A DNA stretch of 64,000 nt from CALJXB01 sp965225935 (GCA_965225935.1 CBDDCC010000023.1:310001-374000), one strand, 5' to 3'. Positions 17,257-25,759 are shown, counted from the first letter of the stretch. Numbers and translations are program-made. The notes: generated from the letters alone by a model not told the origin.

Positions 17257-17798
17257 AACGCCGCGCGCTTTACCTGCTGCCGCTGGTCGCCTTCCTGCTG
17301 ATCGCGGGCTACTTCCTCTGGGGGCTCAACCCCTCGCGCGACCCGAGCCTGATCCCCTCGGCCATGATCGACGAGCCGGTGCCGGCCTTCGAGCTGCCGC
17401 CGATCGAGGGCTTCGACCGGCCCGGCCTGGCGAGCGTCGACCTCCAGGACGGCCAGGTGGCCCTGGTGAACTTCTTCGCCTCCTGGTGCATTCCCTGCCG
17501 GGCCGAGCACCCCCTGCTGATGGAGCTGGCGGAGAGCGGCAAGGTGCGCGTCCTCGGCGTGAACTACCGCGACCGGCCCGAGGACGCGCGGCGCTGGCTG
17601 GGACAGCTCGGCAATCCCTATGGCCGGGTGGGGGCCGACCTGCGCGGGCGCACGGGCATCGATTTCGGCGTCTCGGGCGTACCCGAGACCTTTATCATCG
17701 ACGCCAGCGGCCGCATCCGCCACCAGCACATCGGGCCAATCATGCCGAATGACCTGGAGCGCGCGATCCTGCCCCTGGTCGAGAGCCTGTCACAATGA
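17253..17798 (+). CDS. ccmG: Periplasmic thioredoxin CcmG/DsbE
   Basis: Membrane-anchored thioredoxin that keeps apocytochrome c or CcmH cysteines reduced. The 181-residue product has an N-terminal anchor (residues 5-23), the active site WCIPC (Cys79, Cys82) in LVNFFASWCIPCRAEHP, and the cis-Pro loop GVPETFIID. Its end overlaps ccmH by 4 bp (ATGA). Confidence 0.95.
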   Translation: MKRRALYLLPLVAFLLIAGYFLWGLNPSRDPSLIPSAMIDEPVPAFELPPIEGFDRPGLASVDLQDGQVALVNFFASWCIPCRAEHPLLMELAESGKVRVLGVNYRDRPEDARRWLGQLGNPYGRVGADLRGRTGIDFGVSGVPETFIIDASGRIRHQHIGPIMPNDLERAILPLVESLSQ

Positions 17799-18295
17799 CC
17801 GGGCCGCGGTCCCTGCGCCTGCTGCGCGCCGCGCTCGCCGCCGTCCTTCTGGGGTTCGGCCCGCAGGCGGCGGGCCCAGCGGCGGCGGTCGAGCCGGACG
17901 AGGTGCTGGCCGACCCGGCGCTCGAGGCCCGCGCCCGGGAGCTGTCCAAGGTCATCCGCTGCCTGGTCTGCCAGAACGAGTCCATCGACTCCTCCAATGC
18001 CGATCTCGCCCGCGAGTTGCGTCTGCTGGTGCGCGAGCGCCTCACGGCCGGCGACGACGACACGGAGGTGCTGGATTTCCTGGTGTCGCGCTACGGCGAT
18101 TTCGTGCTGCTGCGCCCGCGCATGACCCCGGCGAACTACCTGCTGTGGTTCGGCCCGCTGCTGGTCCTGCTGGCGGGCGGGGTCGGCGTGGCGCTCTTCT
18201 TCCGGGCCCGCCGGGCATCCCCGGCCGAGAGCCTGAGCGCGGCGGAACAGACCAGGCTAGCCGCCCTCCTGGACGAGAAAAACCGCCGGGAATAG
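17795..18295 (+). CDS. ccmH: Cytochrome c maturation thiol protein CcmH
   Basis: Subunit of the haem lyase that handles apocytochrome cysteines. The 166-residue product has a signal/anchor sequence, the motif RCLVCQNESIDSSNADLA (Cys56, Cys59), a three-helix domain ending LLRPRMTPANYLLWFGP, and a C-terminal membrane helix. CcmI (TPR apocytochrome chaperone), which often follows, is absent here. Confidence 0.95.
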   Translation: MTGPRSLRLLRAALAAVLLGFGPQAAGPAAAVEPDEVLADPALEARARELSKVIRCLVCQNESIDSSNADLARELRLLVRERLTAGDDDTEVLDFLVSRYGDFVLLRPRMTPANYLLWFGPLLVLLAGGVGVALFFRARRASPAESLSAAEQTRLAALLDEKNRRE

Positions 18296-18430
18296 GCGGC
18301 GCAGAGACCTCTTTCCCGGCCCGCCCGCGCGCCCGGGCCGGCCCCCGGCGGCGACCCGGCCGACGCGCATTAAGCCTTGTATATCCCTGTCAAAGGCGTC
18401 TAACCTTTTCTCAAACTAGGCATAATAAAT

Positions 18431-18473
18431 GCCAGGCGAGTAGGGAGACACAAGCGCCAGGCGAGAGGGAGAC
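18431..18473 (+). repeat. Direct repeat in the leader of the amino-acid ABC operon
   Basis: GCCAGGCGAG-T-AGGGAGAC (18431-18449) is repeated as GCCAGGCGAG-AGGGAGAC (18456-18473) with a 25-bp period. Only the second copy is placed to act as ribosome-binding site for the ATPase gene at 18483. The duplication gives two purine-rich SD-like tracts in the leader. Confidence 0.5.
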
Positions 18474-18482
18474 GCGGTCGCG

Positions 18483-19280
18483 ATGACCGAGGGAGGTAAC
18501 GGCGCAGGCCAGGGCGAACCCGCCTTGGTCGTCGATGAGATCCACAAGAGCTTCGGCGACCTGGAGGTGCTCAAGGGCATCTCGCTGCGCGCCAAGGAGC
18601 ACGACGTGGTCTCAATCCTGGGCTCCAGCGGCTCGGGCAAGAGCACTTTCCTGCGCTGCATCAACCTGCTGGAGACCCCCAACGCGGGCCAGGTCTTCGT
18701 CAAGGGCGAGCTGATTCGCATGCGCGAGAGCGCCCGCGGCGGGCTCATGCCCGAAGACACGAAGCAGGTCGAGCGGATTCGTGCCAAGCTCGCCATGGTG
18801 TTCCAGCAGTTCAACCTATGGTCCCACATGACGGTGCTGCAAAACGTCATCGAGGCGCCGATCCACGTGCTGAAGGTGCCCAAGGCCGAGGCCGTCGAGC
18901 GCGGCGAGCGGGTGCTGCGGGAAGTCGGCATGGAGGACCGCAAGGACTACTACCCGGCGCACCTTTCGGGCGGGCAGCAGCAGCGCGCCGCCATCGCCCG
19001 GGCGCTCGCCATGGAGCCCGAGGTCATGCTGTTCGACGAGCCCACCTCGGCGCTCGACCCCGAGCTGGTGGGCGAGGTGCTCCGGGTCATGCGCAAGCTG
19101 GCCGAAGAGGGCCGCACCATGCTGGTGGTCACCCACGAGATGGGCTTCGCCCGCGAGGTCTCCGATCAGGTCATGTTTCTGCACGAAGGGCGGGTGGATG
19201 AGTACGGGTCGCCGCAGGACGTCTTCGGGAGTCCGAAATCCGAGCGCTTCCGGCAGTTCCTCGCCGGAACGCTGAAGTAA
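18483..19280 (+). CDS. Polar amino-acid ABC importer ATPase (HisP/GlnQ type)
   Basis: The 265-residue product has Walker A GSSGSGKST, Q-loop MVFQQFNLWSHMTVLQNV, signature LSGGQQQRAAIARAL, Walker B VMLFDEPTSALDPE and H-loop VVTHEMGFARE, all intact. The extended segment between Walker A and the Q-loop (RMRESARGGLMPEDTKQVERIRAKL) is typical of HisP-like ATPases for basic amino acids. It heads an operon with a binding protein and two permeases. Confidence 0.94.
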   Translation: MTEGGNGAGQGEPALVVDEIHKSFGDLEVLKGISLRAKEHDVVSILGSSGSGKSTFLRCINLLETPNAGQVFVKGELIRMRESARGGLMPEDTKQVERIRAKLAMVFQQFNLWSHMTVLQNVIEAPIHVLKVPKAEAVERGERVLREVGMEDRKDYYPAHLSGGQQQRAAIARALAMEPEVMLFDEPTSALDPELVGEVLRVMRKLAEEGRTMLVVTHEMGFAREVSDQVMFLHEGRVDEYGSPQDVFGSPKSERFRQFLAGTLK

Positions 19281-19343
19281 GCGGCCGGGCTGGCCGGCCG
19301 TTCAACCCTGGTCAATACGACAAACCGGAAAGGGAGAAGCAGC

Positions 19344-20135
19344 GTGAAAAGGTTCGTTACAGCACTTGCCGCGGCGGCGGCCTTGGCCGTCGCCTCGGGA
19401 CTCGCACCGGCTTCGGCGGGCGACAAGCTCCGTATCGGCGTGGAGGGCGCGTATCCGCCGTTTTCCTGGAAGGAGGCCGACGGCACGCTGAAGGGCTTCG
19501 ATATCGACATCGCCATGGCGCTCTGCGACAAGATGGGCCGGGAGTGCGAGCTGGTCGAGCAGGACTGGGATGGCATCATTCCGGCGCTGCTGGCCAAGAA
19601 GTACGACGCCATCGTGGCCTCCATGTCGATCACCGAGGAGCGCAAGAAGCGGGTCGACTTCACCAACAAGTACTACCAGGAGCCCGCCAGGTTCGTGGCG
19701 CACAAGGATGCCGGCCTAGATCCGACACCGGAGGGCCTTGCCGGCAAGGCCGTCGGCGTCCAGCGCGGGACGACCCACCAGTGCTACATGGAGAAGCACT
19801 TCCCCGACTCCGACCTGAGGCTCTATGGCACCCAGGAGGAGGTCTTCCTGGATCTCTCCGCCGGGCGTCTCGACGCGCAGATTTCCTCCTCCATCCAGGC
19901 GGACGAGGGCTTCCTGAACCAGCCCGCGGGCGCGGACTTCGCCTTCCTGGGCGAGGCCCAGATCGATCCGGTCTGCCACGGCGAAGGCGCGGGCATCGCG
20001 GTGCGCAAAGGCGAGGACGACCTCCGCAAGGCCTTCAACAAGGCGATCAAGGAGATCCGCGGCGACGGAACCTACCAGTCGATCAACTCCAAGTACTTCG
20101 AGCACGATATCTACGGCCAGGAGCCGGGCGCCTGA
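19344..20135 (+). CDS. Periplasmic amino-acid-binding protein (ArgT/HisJ type)
   Basis: The 263-residue product has a Sec signal peptide (cut near ASA-GDK, residue 25). The family-3 solute-binding fold shows LRIGVEGAYPPFSW, LKGFDIDIAMAL, WDGIIPALLAKKYDAIVASMSIT and ERKKRVDFTNKYY. These match lysine/arginine/ornithine/histidine binders. The start is GTG 19344 with AGGGAG 7 bp upstream. Gene order after the ATPase and before two permeases supports a HisJQMP-like importer; the exact ligand cannot be read from sequence. Confidence 0.93.
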   Translation: MKRFVTALAAAAALAVASGLAPASAGDKLRIGVEGAYPPFSWKEADGTLKGFDIDIAMALCDKMGRECELVEQDWDGIIPALLAKKYDAIVASMSITEERKKRVDFTNKYYQEPARFVAHKDAGLDPTPEGLAGKAVGVQRGTTHQCYMEKHFPDSDLRLYGTQEEVFLDLSAGRLDAQISSSIQADEGFLNQPAGADFAFLGEAQIDPVCHGEGAGIAVRKGEDDLRKAFNKAIKEIRGDGTYQSINSKYFEHDIYGQEPGA

Positions 20136-20149
20136 ACGCAACGGGCAAC

Positions 20150-20173
20150 GGGGGGAGCCGGCCGGCTCCCCCC
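20150..20173 (+). promoter_or_regulatory. 24-bp perfect palindrome between binding protein and permease genes
   Basis: G6-AGCCGG (20150-20161) pairs perfectly with CCGGCT-C6 (20162-20173). It lies 14 bp after the binding-protein stop. A stable intercistronic hairpin here would protect the upstream message from 3' decay or partly terminate, giving more binding protein than permease, as known for hisJ/malE-type operons. There is no clean U-run, only GATCTCTCTT after it. Confidence 0.6.
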
Positions 20174-20226
20174 GATCTCTCTTGATCTTTCCGCCGTTCT
20201 GACAGCTTCCGGGGAGCTGGACAGAG

Positions 20227-20916
20227 ATGGACACGGTCATCGCCTACATGCCGTCCATCCTGAAGGGGACCTGGATCACCGTGGCGGTGGCGGTCTGCTC
20301 CGTGCTGCTGGCGGTGGTGCTGGGCCTGGTGGGCGCCTGGGCGAAGCTCTCGCCGTCCCGCGTGACCACCGCCCTGGCCAACGCCTACACGACCCTGATC
20401 CGCGGCGTGCCCGATCTGGTGCTCATGCTGCTGCTGTTCTACGGCGGCCAGCAGCTCCTCAACGACCTGGGCGACGCCACCGGCTTGTGGGGCTACATCG
20501 AGATCAATCACTTCACGGCCGGCGTCTTCACCATCGGCTTCATCTACGGCGCCTACATGACGGAGACCTTCCGCGGCGCCTATCTGGCGATCCCGCGCGG
20601 GCAGATCGAGGCCGGCATCGCCTCCGGCATGGACGGCCGGCGGGTCTTCATGCGCATCATCTGGCCGCAGCTGGTGCGCTACGCGCTGCCCAGCTTCGGC
20701 AACAACTGGCTGGTGCTGCTGAAGACCACGGCGCTAGTCTCGGTGCTGGGCCTGCACGAGCTGGTCTGGGAATCCTTCACCGCCGGACGCTCGACGCGCC
20801 AGCTCTTCACCTTCTTCTTCGTCACCCTGCTGATCTACTTGGTCCTGACGGCGATCTCGGACGTCGGCCTGCGCTGGCTCGACCGCAGGTACTCGGCCGG
20901 CGTGCGGAGGGCCTGA
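20227..20916 (+). CDS. Amino-acid ABC importer permease (HisQ/ArtQ type)
   Basis: The 229-residue integral membrane protein has about five helices and the HisMQ features TLIRGVPDLVLMLLLFYGGQQ and the EAA loop near YLAIPRGQIEAGIASGMDGRRVFMRIIWPQ. It pairs with the following permease to form the heterodimeric channel. A 3-bp gap separates it from the next start. Confidence 0.93.
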   Translation: MDTVIAYMPSILKGTWITVAVAVCSVLLAVVLGLVGAWAKLSPSRVTTALANAYTTLIRGVPDLVLMLLLFYGGQQLLNDLGDATGLWGYIEINHFTAGVFTIGFIYGAYMTETFRGAYLAIPRGQIEAGIASGMDGRRVFMRIIWPQLVRYALPSFGNNWLVLLKTTALVSVLGLHELVWESFTAGRSTRQLFTFFFVTLLIYLVLTAISDVGLRWLDRRYSAGVRRA

Positions 20917-20919
20917 GCC

Positions 20920-21678
20920 GTGGCGGACGAACGCGAGCTCAGCCTGCTCGAAGCCATCAAGCAGTTCAGCGAGACGGACTCGCCGATCGACTTCGTGCTG
21001 ATCGCCCAGCACTGGCCGCTGTTCCTGACCGGCATCGGCTACACCCTGCTGATCGTCGCCGTCGCCCTCGTCGTCGGCGGGCTCTTGTCCCTGCCGCTCG
21101 CCGTCGCCCGGGCCTACAAGACGCCGGTCGCGAATCAGATCATCTGGGGCTACGTCTACGTCTTCCGCGGCACGCCGCTGCTGGTGCAGCTCTATCTCAT
21201 CTACTACGGCCTCGGCCAGTTCGAGACCGTGCGTGACAGCATCTTCTGGACGGTCCTGCGCGATCCCCTCTGGTGCACGCTGCTCGCCTTCGTGCTGAAC
21301 ACGGCGGCCTACACGACGGAGATCTTCCGCGGCGCCATCGAGGCGATCCCCTACGGCGAGGTCGAGGCCGCCAAGGCCTGTGGCATGTCGAGCCGCCAGC
21401 GGACCTGGCGCATCCTGCTGCCGAACGCCCTACGGCGCGCCCTGCCGGCCTATTCCAACGAGGTCATCTTCATGCTGCACGGCAGCGTGGTGGCCAGCAC
21501 CGTGACCATCATCGACATCCTGGGCGCCGGCCGCCAGCTCAACTCCAAATACTACCTGGCCTACGAGGGCTTCCTGATGGCGGCCGTGCTCTACATGATC
21601 CTGGTCTACTTCATCACCCTCGGCTTCAAGGTTTGGGAAAAGCACTGGCACGCCCACCTGCGCCCGCGCGAGGCGTGA
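20920..21678 (+). CDS. Amino-acid ABC importer permease (HisM/ArtM type)
   Basis: The 252-residue protein has five to six membrane helices, YVFRGTPLLVQLYLIYYGLGQF and the EAA loop IEAIPYGEVEAAKACGMSSRQRTWRILLPNALRRALP. These are the signatures of the second permease in basic-amino-acid importers. The start is GTG 20920, three bases after the previous stop. The first 30 residues are polar and longer than in many homologues. Confidence 0.93.
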   Translation: MADERELSLLEAIKQFSETDSPIDFVLIAQHWPLFLTGIGYTLLIVAVALVVGGLLSLPLAVARAYKTPVANQIIWGYVYVFRGTPLLVQLYLIYYGLGQFETVRDSIFWTVLRDPLWCTLLAFVLNTAAYTTEIFRGAIEAIPYGEVEAAKACGMSSRQRTWRILLPNALRRALPAYSNEVIFMLHGSVVASTVTIIDILGAGRQLNSKYYLAYEGFLMAAVLYMILVYFITLGFKVWEKHWHAHLRPREA

Positions 21679-21749
21679 CGCGCGTGAGGGGGCGCCCGCC
21701 CGGGCAGGCGCTTCGGCAGCCGTCGATGTGGGAGGATTGGGCCGGTCGC

Positions 21750-22079
21750 TCAGGAGGCGAGGCGGAGGCCCGGCACGGCGTTTGCGAGGACGCGGGCGAT
21801 CTGCTGCGGGCGCTCGGCGAAGCTGAGGCCGACCACGTTGTCCTGCTGCCAGACGACCCGGCCGTGCAGCTCGCCGAAGCGGTCGGCGCAGAGGCCGACG
21901 TGGGCCGGGCTGGTCGCGGCCTCGCGCAGGCGCACCATGGCCCCGGTCGCTGAGAGGTCGAGGATGACGCAGGCCTGCTCCTGGCCGCCGCTCTTGAGGC
22001 GCCCGTCCCAGATCACGTGGCTGCGGGCGAACAGCCGGCGGTCCTTCCAGTAGTCGGGCGTCTTGTCGCTCTCGGCCAT
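21750..22079 (-). CDS. Single-domain PilZ protein (cyclic-di-GMP binding candidate)
   Basis: The 109-residue product has the PilZ hallmarks: an N-terminal arginine motif (RRLFAR, residues 14-19), DLSATGAMVRL matching D/NxSxxG, and GRVVWQQDNVVGLSF closing the barrel. Both c-di-GMP contact motifs appear intact. GGGAGG lies 11 bp upstream of ATG 22079. It has no partner domain, so its output is unknown; it is divergent from the nitrilase gene. Confidence 0.88.
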   Translation of the reverse strand: MAESDKTPDYWKDRRLFARSHVIWDGRLKSGGQEQACVILDLSATGAMVRLREAATSPAHVGLCADRFGELHGRVVWQQDNVVGLSFAERPQQIARVLANAVPGLRLAS

Positions 22080-22226
22080 CGCTCGCTCAGCCTCCCGCCT
22101 CGGTGTACTTGTCCGGGCTTTAACTTAAATGCCCGCGGATTTCCGAATGGTTAACCCGGACTTCTCACAAGGGACCGAGGAAGGCACAATGGCGCGAAGA
22201 GCCCAGACCATAGCGAGGCAACTGCC

Positions 22227-23093
22227 ATGAGCGGCACTGCGTTCACCGTCGCCTGCGTCCAGAACTGCGCCGGCACCGAGACCCAGCCCAACCTGGAGGA
22301 CTGCGCCGACCTGGTGCGCGAGGCGGCCGGCCAGGGGGCCGACTTCATCCTGCTGCCCGAGTACTTCACCGGCCTCGACATCCAGGGCGAGGTGCTGATC
22401 CCCGAGGCCTTCGCCGAGGCCGATCACCCGGCGATCCCGCTGTTCGCGGAACTCGCCCGGGAGCATGGCGCCTGGATCCTCCTGGGCTCGCTGGCGATCC
22501 TGAGCGAGGCGGGCGACGGTCGGATCTTCAACCGCGCCTTCCTGCTCGATCCCACGGGCGCCGTCGCCGCGCGCTACGACAAGATCCACCTCTTCGACGT
22601 CCAGCTCGCCGGCGGCGAGAGCTACCGGGAGTCGGCCACCATCGCCCCCGGCGCCCAATGTGTGGTCACCGACCTGCCCTGGGGCCGCCTGGGCCTCTCC
22701 ATCTGCTACGACCTGCGCTTCGCCCAGCTCTACCGGGCGCTCGCCCAGGCGGGGGCGGACTTCCTCTGCGTGCCGGCGGCCTTCACCAAGACGACGGGCC
22801 AGGCCCACTGGCACGTGCTGCTGCGCGCCCGGGCGATCGAGACCGGCTGCTACGTCTTCGCGCCTTGCCAGTTCGGCGTCCACGCGGGCGACCGGGCCAC
22901 CTACGGCCACTCGCTGATCGTCGACCCCTGGGGCCGGATGCTGGCCGACGGCGGCGAGGAGCGCGGCGTGGTGACGGCCCGGGTCGATCCGGGCGAGGTG
23001 GCGAAGGCCCGCGGCATGATCCCGGCGCTGCAGCACGACCGGCCGTTCGAGCTGGTCGAGCCCGCCGCGCCCGTGCGCGCCGTCGGCGGCTAG
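22227..23093 (+). CDS. Carbon-nitrogen hydrolase (Nit1/Nit2-like amidase)
   Basis: The 288-residue product has the Glu-Lys-Cys triad in expected contexts: FILLPEYFTG (Glu near 45), RYDKIHLFDV (Lys) and LGLSICYDLRF (Cys). The DVQLAGGESYRES block is typical of Nit-branch enzymes, whose known reaction is hydrolysis of deaminated glutathione (omega-amidase repair). Length is close to the family norm. The following orphan gene starts 20 bp after the stop. Confidence 0.9.
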   Translation: MSGTAFTVACVQNCAGTETQPNLEDCADLVREAAGQGADFILLPEYFTGLDIQGEVLIPEAFAEADHPAIPLFAELAREHGAWILLGSLAILSEAGDGRIFNRAFLLDPTGAVAARYDKIHLFDVQLAGGESYRESATIAPGAQCVVTDLPWGRLGLSICYDLRFAQLYRALAQAGADFLCVPAAFTKTTGQAHWHVLLRARAIETGCYVFAPCQFGVHAGDRATYGHSLIVDPWGRMLADGGEERGVVTARVDPGEVAKARGMIPALQHDRPFELVEPAAPVRAVGG

Positions 23094-23113
23094 CCGGCAG
23101 GGCCGTCCATACC

Positions 23114-23710
23114 ATGGCCCCGTCGGAGCCTTCCCACCTGGTGGTGTTGGACGCGGCCGCCCAGACGCTCCGCGCCCACTTCCTGGGCTGGCAGTGCCGC
23201 CTGCGCCAGCAGGCCGTGCGCCAGGGCGGCGGGCGGCCGACGGCCGGCATGTGCCCTGAGGTGCGCCTCGACGGCGCGGAGCGGGAGCTTGGGCCTGTCA
23301 CGGTGCTGATCGTCAAGGCCGCGCCCCAGGAGGTGACCAGTCAGTTCCGCCACCTGGCCCGCAAGACCAACGACCCGGCGGAGCGCTACAACGGCGGGCT
23401 CAAGGTGCTGGCGGAGGCCTATTACCAGCGGCCCCAGGAGTTTTCGGACGAGCTGACCGCCCTCTTCGGCCCGGCCTCGGAGCTAGCCGACCGGCTGGTG
23501 GAAGCAGGCCGCTGCGACTTGCTGTTCGAGCAGTACAGTCAGCGCTACGAGCTGCCCTGCGGCCTGCGGGCGCTGCCGGAGGATCATCCCGCCTTCCAGG
23601 CGACCTACTGGCACAACAGCCTGTTCAACCCCAACCTGCCCGGCGGCGTGCGGGTGCTCGCCTTCCGGCCGGACTGGTCCGCCGCCAGCGCCGACCCGCC
23701 CGCCCATTGA
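23114..23710 (+). CDS. Unrecognised conserved-looking protein (198 aa)
   Basis: I do not recognise a family. The protein has no signal peptide or membrane segment. It begins MAPSEPSHLVVLDAAAQTLRAHFLGWQCRLRQQAVRQ and contains a patterned region (AYYQRPQEFSDELTALFGPASELADRLVEAGRCDLLFEQ). The end is aromatic-rich (HPAFQATYWHNSLFNPNLPGGVRVLAFRPDW). Composition and codon use match the neighbours, so it is probably real. It starts 20 bp after the nitrilase stop and is likely cotranscribed. Confidence 0.7.
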   Translation: MAPSEPSHLVVLDAAAQTLRAHFLGWQCRLRQQAVRQGGGRPTAGMCPEVRLDGAERELGPVTVLIVKAAPQEVTSQFRHLARKTNDPAERYNGGLKVLAEAYYQRPQEFSDELTALFGPASELADRLVEAGRCDLLFEQYSQRYELPCGLRALPEDHPAFQATYWHNSLFNPNLPGGVRVLAFRPDWSAASADPPAH

Positions 23711-23789
23711 GCCGGACGCCACAAGAGAGCCCGGAGACCGCCCAGGTTGTCCGGGCAATCAAACTCCGGCCATATCGTCAGGAGGGCCC

Positions 23790-24572
23790 ATGCAAGCCTC
23801 AGAAGTTGGAAGCTATTGGGAGAGAAATGCGCCTGCCTGGATCGAGCTCAGTCGCGCTGGCTACGATGTGTATCGCGACGCGCTGAACACTCCCGCCTTC
23901 TTCGACATGCTCCCCGATGTGAAAGGGCTGTCCGGCATCGACCTAGGCTGTGGCGAAGGGACGAACACACGCCTACTCGCCAAGCGGGGGGCCCGGATGG
24001 CGGCAATCGACATTGCGCCGTCGTTCATCGGTTCGGCCCGCGATTTGGAGACCGAGGATCCACACGGCATCGCATTTTCGGTTGGGGACGCCACCAACCT
24101 GGAGTTTCCAGCCGGTCACTTCGATTTCGCGGTCGCGTTCATGTCGTTCATGAACATGCCGGACCAGGCGAAAGCGCTGGCCGAAGCGCATCGCGTACTA
24201 GCCGACAATGGGTTCCTTCAGTTCTCGATCTTGCATCCATGTTTCGTGCCGCCAAAGCGAAAGACGCTGAGGAACGCTGATGGCGACGTCTACGCCATCG
24301 AAGTTGCCGACTACTTCCGCCGCACAGACGGTGATGTAGAGACCTGGACCTTTGGCGCCGCCCCTCCCGAAGAGCGGGAACGGCACGCGCCTTTCGAGGT
24401 GCCAAGGTTTCATCGCACGCTCGGCGACTGGGTGGACATGATCATCGGTGCAGGATTTTCCATTGAGAGCCTGCAAGAGCCGATGGCCGATCAAGAGCAA
24501 GCGGAGAGATTCCCTGATGTGGCTGATACGCGCGTGACCCCAATTTTCCTCCATTTTCGCGTCAGGAAGTAA
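23790..24572 (+). CDS. Class I SAM-dependent methyltransferase, probably acquired
   Basis: The 260-residue product has SAM motif I LSGIDLGCGEGTNTRLLAKRGARMAAIDIAPSFI, the acidic VGDATNLEF loop and FDFAVAFMSFMNMPD, as in Methyltransf_11 proteins. AGGAGGG precedes ATG 23790. Base composition is visibly lower in GC than all neighbours and includes codons such as AAT, ATT and GTT that are rare around it, suggesting recent transfer. The substrate is not predictable. Confidence 0.85.
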   Translation: MQASEVGSYWERNAPAWIELSRAGYDVYRDALNTPAFFDMLPDVKGLSGIDLGCGEGTNTRLLAKRGARMAAIDIAPSFIGSARDLETEDPHGIAFSVGDATNLEFPAGHFDFAVAFMSFMNMPDQAKALAEAHRVLADNGFLQFSILHPCFVPPKRKTLRNADGDVYAIEVADYFRRTDGDVETWTFGAAPPEERERHAPFEVPRFHRTLGDWVDMIIGAGFSIESLQEPMADQEQAERFPDVADTRVTPIFLHFRVRK

Positions 24573-24711
24573 GCCGCTCAGCCTCTGCGACCGGCGGTGA
24601 TCTCAAAGAGCCGATCCCGGTCTCGGCAGTGCGATCCCGTCGCCGACAAGCCAATTACAGGCGCAGTCGCTGGGATCTCAGCTCCAGCCTGGACTACCCA
24701 ATCCGTTGCAC

Positions 24712-25749
24712 CTAGGCCGCGTCCTCGCCGGGCTCGGTCAGGCTGTCTCCGTAGGCGAAGATGGCTGGCGCGCCGCCGGTGTGGAGGAACAGAAGGGAGC
24801 GGCCGGGACCGGCGGCGGCGGCCCGGTCCAGGAAGCCGGCCATGGTCTTGCCGGAGTAGACCGGATCGAGCAGCAGGGCCTCGGTTCTCGCCGCCCGCTC
24901 GACGGCCCGGCGGGTGGCGGCGTTCAGGCGGCCGTAGCCGGGCGCCAGATGCTCCTCCCGCAGCACGATGTCGGACTCGGCGACCGGCGAGGCGACCTCC
25001 AGCAGGTCGGCGATCTCCCGGCAGCGGGCGGCGATCCGCTCCCGCTGGGCAGCTTCGGGGCGGCGCACGCAGATCCCGGTGACCGGAATGGGCGATCCGA
25101 GCGCCCGCAGGCCGAACAGCAGCCCGGCGTGGGTGTTGCCGCTGCCCGAGGGCACCACGATCTCGTCCAGCGCCAGATCCAGTCCCTCGATCTGGGCCAG
25201 GGTCTCCCGGGCCGCCACCACGTAGCCGAGGGCGCCCAGCGGCGGATGGCCGGGCGCCAGGTGGATGACGTAGGGCCGCCGGCCCCGGCCCTCCAGCTCG
25301 CCAGCGATCTCGTGCAGCCGGCGGTCCGCCCCGGCCTCGTCCTCGCCCTGGGGATAGGCATGGAGGGTGGCGCCCAGGATGCGGTCCAGCAGCACGTTGC
25401 CCGAGCTGCGGTAGACCGGGTCGCGCTTCGGCACCCGTTCCTCCAGCTGGATGTGGCAGTCCATGCCGAGGCGCCGCGCGCCGGCCGCGGCCAGGCGGAC
25501 GAAGTTGGACTGGACGGCGCCGGTGATGAGGACGGTGTCGGCCTCGGCGTCCCGGGCCTCGCCCAGGTAGAACTCGAGCTGGCGCACCTTGTTGCCGCCG
25601 AGGGCGAGGCCCGTGCAGTCGTCCCGCTTCACGTAGAGGACCGCGGCGCCCGTCTCGGCCGAGAGGTTGGGCATGGCCTCGATGGGGGTCGGCGCATGGC
25701 CGAGCGCGACCCGGGGCAGGGCGTCGAGACGGCCGAGACCGGAGCTCAT
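24712..25749 (-). CDS. cuyA: D-cysteine desulfhydrase-family PLP enzyme, probable L-cysteate sulfo-lyase
   Basis: The 345-residue product belongs to the ACC deaminase/D-cysteine desulfhydrase fold type II family. The PLP lysine is Lys54 in GLALGGNKVRQLEF, followed by GAVQSNFVRLAAAGARRLG and the phosphate-binding PSGSGNTHAGL. Family members include DcyD and CuyA, which cleaves L-cysteate to pyruvate, ammonia and sulfite. I favour CuyA because the upstream cotranscribed gene is a TauE/SafE exporter, which matches CuyZ, and a LysR gene is divergent. The name depends on that context, not on unique residues. Confidence 0.7.
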   Translation of the reverse strand: MSSGLGRLDALPRVALGHAPTPIEAMPNLSAETGAAVLYVKRDDCTGLALGGNKVRQLEFYLGEARDAEADTVLITGAVQSNFVRLAAAGARRLGMDCHIQLEERVPKRDPVYRSSGNVLLDRILGATLHAYPQGEDEAGADRRLHEIAGELEGRGRRPYVIHLAPGHPPLGALGYVVAARETLAQIEGLDLALDEIVVPSGSGNTHAGLLFGLRALGSPIPVTGICVRRPEAAQRERIAARCREIADLLEVASPVAESDIVLREEHLAPGYGRLNAATRRAVERAARTEALLLDPVYSGKTMAGFLDRAAAAGPGRSLLFLHTGGAPAIFAYGDSLTEPGEDAA

Positions 25750-25759
25750 GGACGCCCTC

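Noticed and set aside
15132..17729. 865-codon open frame on the minus strand opposite ccmE-ccmG
   Set aside because: Antisense shadow of the ccm genes with low-complexity Glu/Gly/Arg composition.
18316..18341. GC-rich hairpin after ccmH as a terminator
   Set aside because: CCGGCCCG/CGGGCCGG pairs well, but no T-run follows, and such stems are frequent in DNA this rich in G and C.
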